64,000 nt of DNA, from assembly GCF_001922575.1 (NCBI RefSeq), contig NZ_MRCI01000001.1, positions 1,488,001 through 1,552,000 of the forward strand, read 5' to 3'. Below, piece after piece: positions 61,752 through 64,000 of this stretch. Below the pieces are notes generated by a model. The model saw nothing but the letters and a program-made list of their open reading frames with translations. It searched no databases and was not told the DNA's origin. Each line of letters opens with the position of its first letter. The stretch's first letter is position 1. The position numbers and the translations under genes are program-made. Source of the DNA: Neptunomonas phycophila (lineage in GTDB: Bacteria > Pseudomonadota > Gammaproteobacteria > Pseudomonadales > Balneatricaceae).

Positions 61752-63413
61752 ATGAATGCCATCTCCAAACCGACTATTAATTGGTCAACGCGCCGAGACG
61801 AAAAACGCCGCCGAATGGACACTGTTTCATCCATCGTCAACGGCAAGATCATTCCTACTCAACAGATCAACACAGCCTTAGAAAGCCTAATCAAATCCGG
61901 TGATAAAGTCGTCTTAGAAGGTAATAACCAGAAACAAGCTGACTTTTTATCCCGCTCGCTATCCACTATTAATCCAGACGTTGTTAACCACTTGCATATG
62001 ATTATGCCTAGTGTTGGACGTCCTGAGCACTTAGATTTATTCGAAAACGGCATTGCTCGTAAGTTGGATTTCTCTTTTTCTGGCCAGCAAAGTTTGCGTA
62101 TTGGTCAACTCATGGAAGACGGTTTACTCGAAGTAGGCGCAATTCATACGTATATCGAGTTATACGCTCGATTGTATGTTGACCTCACACCCAGCGTTGC
62201 GTTGCTGGCAGGATTTAAAGCCGACCGAGCGGGCAACATCTATACGGGCCCCAGTACTGAAGATACGCCGGCATTGGTTGAGGCAACCACGTTTAGAGAT
62301 GGAATTGTTATCGTACAGGTTAATGAAATTGTCGATGATGTAACAGACCTACCGCGTGTGGATATCCCCGCCTCTTGGGTGGATTATATTGTACAAGCCG
62401 ATCAACCCTTCTTTATTGAGCCTTTGTTTACACGTGACCCGCGTTTAATTACAGACGTGCATGTGCTCATGGGTATGATGGCTATTCGTGGTATTTATGA
62501 ACGCCACAATGTGCAGTCGCTTAACCATGGTATTGGCTTTAATACGGCCGCTATCGAGCTGCTACTACCTACTTACGGCGAAGCTCTGGGCTTAAAAGGC
62601 AAAATTTGCCGCAATTGGACGTTAAACCCTCACCCTACTCTTATCCCTGCTATTGAATCGGGATGGGTAGAAAGCGTTCATTGCTTTGGTACTGAACTGG
62701 GTATGGAAAACTATGTAGCAGCGAGGTCTGATGTTTTCTTTACGGGCCAAGATGGCTCGATGCGATCTAACCGAGCTTTTTGCCAACTGGCAGGCCAGTA
62801 CGCTGTAGATATGTTTATCGGTTCCACACTGCAAGTTGATGGTGATGGCAACTCCTCTACCGTGACACGCGGACGATTAGCGGGTTTTGGCGGAGCGCCG
62901 AATATGGGACATGACCCTGGTGGCCGCCGTCATTCATCGCCTGCCTGGTTGGATATGCGAAGTGATGACCATCTGCTTACTAAGGGGCGTAAGCTCGTTG
63001 TTCAAATGGTTGAAACATTCCAGAACAGTACTAGCCCAACGTTGGTTGAGGAGCTGGATGCTTTAGCCATGGCACGTGATTATAAAATGCCACTTGCACC
63101 CGTCATGATTTATGCCAGTGATGTCACTCATGTACTCACTGAAGAAGGGATTGCTTATCTATACAAAGCCGAGTCGTTAGAACAGCGCCGCGCCATGATT
63201 GCTGCGGTTGCCGGTGTAACGCCTATAGGGCTAAAACGTGATCCAGAGGTAACGGCCAATTTACGAGCCGCTGGGTTGGTCGCCTACCCAGAAGACCTTG
63301 GGATCCGTCGCAGTGACGCCACACGAGACTTACTAGCAGCAAAAAGCATTGCAGAATTACAAGATTGGTCCGACGGGTTGTATCAACCACCAGCTAAGTT
63401 TAGGAGCTGGTAA
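61752..63413 (+). CDS. mdcA: Malonate decarboxylase, alpha subunit
   Basis: This is the acyl-carrier-protein transferase subunit that exchanges acetyl for malonyl on the phosphoribosyl-dephospho-CoA carrier MdcC. The 553-residue protein starts WSTRRDEKRRRMDTVSSIVNGKIIPTQQ. It carries the long CoA-transferase-like body including RPEHLDLFENGIARKLDFSFSGQQS, GFGGAPNMGHDPGGRRHSS and a C-terminal LKRDPEVTANLRAAGLVAYPEDLGI. These are characteristic of MdcA. AAAGGAT precedes ATG 61752. It is the first gene of the mdc operon, followed by mdcB with a one-base overlap. Confidence 0.95.
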   Translation: MNAISKPTINWSTRRDEKRRRMDTVSSIVNGKIIPTQQINTALESLIKSGDKVVLEGNNQKQADFLSRSLSTINPDVVNHLHMIMPSVGRPEHLDLFENGIARKLDFSFSGQQSLRIGQLMEDGLLEVGAIHTYIELYARLYVDLTPSVALLAGFKADRAGNIYTGPSTEDTPALVEATTFRDGIVIVQVNEIVDDVTDLPRVDIPASWVDYIVQADQPFFIEPLFTRDPRLITDVHVLMGMMAIRGIYERHNVQSLNHGIGFNTAAIELLLPTYGEALGLKGKICRNWTLNPHPTLIPAIESGWVESVHCFGTELGMENYVAARSDVFFTGQDGSMRSNRAFCQLAGQYAVDMFIGSTLQVDGDGNSSTVTRGRLAGFGGAPNMGHDPGGRRHSSPAWLDMRSDDHLLTKGRKLVVQMVETFQNSTSPTLVEELDALAMARDYKMPLAPVMIYASDVTHVLTEEGIAYLYKAESLEQRRAMIAAVAGVTPIGLKRDPEVTANLRAAGLVAYPEDLGIRRSDATRDLLAAKSIAELQDWSDGLYQPPAKFRSW

Positions 63414-64000
63414 TGATGACAACTATTAATTCGCCTATTACACAACGTGATCAGAAACGGTTTTCGCTGAGATATCTCTCTCAATCCGTGACATGGGCGT
63501 TAGAACAAGAAGCACGGCTTAGCCCTAAACCTGCGCTAGTCGATAGCCGAGGCTCTGGGGCGCATAAAGATATGCACTTAGCACTCATGCTAGCTTCTGC
63601 TAACACATTAGAGCCTTATTTTTTGCGCATGGCCCAAACCGCTGCATTCGAATCAAACGATACAAAGTTGCGCACCCAAATAGGGTTAATTGGCCGCGAA
63701 GCAGAAAAAGCCATGCTGCAAACAACGCAAGGCGTGAATACTCACAGAGGAGCGATATGGGCATTGGGGCTTTTGATTGTGGCGGCCACAACACACGATA
63801 CCACTATTGAGAGACTCCTTTCCCGAGCGGCCGCTATCGCCTCAATTGAAGACCCCGCATTAAAGACGACGCAGGCGTTAAGCAAAGGACAGCAAGCATG
63901 CCGCGAGTATCAAGTAGCCGGTGCTCGAGAACAAGCTCAACAAGGCTTTCCGCACATTCAACAACAGGCGTTGCCAACACTGTGGGAAAGTCGCGCGCGT
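63413..64000 (+). CDS. mdcB: Triphosphoribosyl-dephospho-CoA synthase MdcB, 5' part only
   Basis: The start ATG 63413 overlaps the mdcA stop by one base (TAATG). The 196 residues in the window include VTWALEQEARLSPKPALVDSRGSGAHKDMHLALMLAS, the conserved CitG/MdcB opening with the substrate-binding Asp-x-x-Gly and His-Lys-Asp residues. It also has TQIGLIGREAEKAMLQTTQGVNTHRGAIWALGLL (pieces), the next conserved block. The enzyme makes the precursor of the MdcC prosthetic group from ATP and dephospho-CoA. The gene runs past base 64000. The remaining mdc genes (mdcCDEGH) are expected beyond. Confidence 0.92.
   Translation, partial: MMTTINSPITQRDQKRFSLRYLSQSVTWALEQEARLSPKPALVDSRGSGAHKDMHLALMLASANTLEPYFLRMAQTAAFESNDTKLRTQIGLIGREAEKAMLQTTQGVNTHRGAIWALGLLIVAATTHDTTIERLLSRAAAIASIEDPALKTTQALSKGQQACREYQVAGAREQAQQGFPHIQQQALPTLWESRAR

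Overview
The window looks like chromosome of a marine gammaproteobacterium, most plausibly Oceanospirillaceae-like (Neptunomonas/Amphritea/Marinomonas relatives). The reasons are the moderate G+C, the long 531-residue isocitrate lyase, the PpsR/PpsA pair, an mdc malonate cluster, an EstA-type autotransporter esterase and many LysR/AraC regulators. This placement is an inference from gene content; no rRNA or tRNA is present to test it.

Layout. 1-5.1 kb: the start of a FabH-like synthase, a small RSP_7527-type protein divergent from a LysR regulator that seems to start at ATC, and a 1056-residue secreted repeat/RTX protein. 5.2-9.5 kb: a three-gene envelope operon (RND/MMPL transporter, LolA-like periplasmic protein, outer-membrane barrel). 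9.7-18 kb: central carbon metabolism (ppsR, a DTW-domain gene, ppsA, aceA, fumC). 18-29 kb: autotransporter esterase, HlyU-family protein, a THI5/NMT1-GGDEF sensor, a short-chain dehydrogenase, sbcD-sbcC and unknown genes. 28.9-34.5 kb: an AraC regulator divergent from an amine/amino-acid oxidation operon (ornithine cyclodeaminase-like protein, RidA, FAD oxidase, APC permease).

The accessory region runs from about 34.5 to 53.4 kb. It begins with a KfrA-like gene behind two ATACGTAT palindromes, an unknown gene, an orphan NarL-type response regulator and a 92-residue unknown. A 740-base spacer follows and carries a sequence with a 19-base identity to phage P1 loxP. Then comes a defence operon read right to left: hsdM, hsdS, two tiny ORFs, two DUF262 proteins (one with an HNH/DUF1524-like end), hsdR and a NYN-domain gene. 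Its right side has an Asn-rich 51-residue protein, a 491-residue unknown, a DUF1840 gene and a tyrosine integrase. The type I enzyme probably modifies and cuts DNA, while the DUF262 pair probably adds a second, GmrSD-like antiphage activity embedded in the same transcript.

53.5-64 kb returns to ordinary genes: a universal stress protein with a SulP transporter, umuD and umuC separated by a reversed DUF4153 gene but each with its own LexA box, a peroxiredoxin-like gene, and mdcR divergent from mdcA-mdcB. The last gene runs off the window. No CRISPR array, tRNA, rRNA or insertion sequence was recognised.
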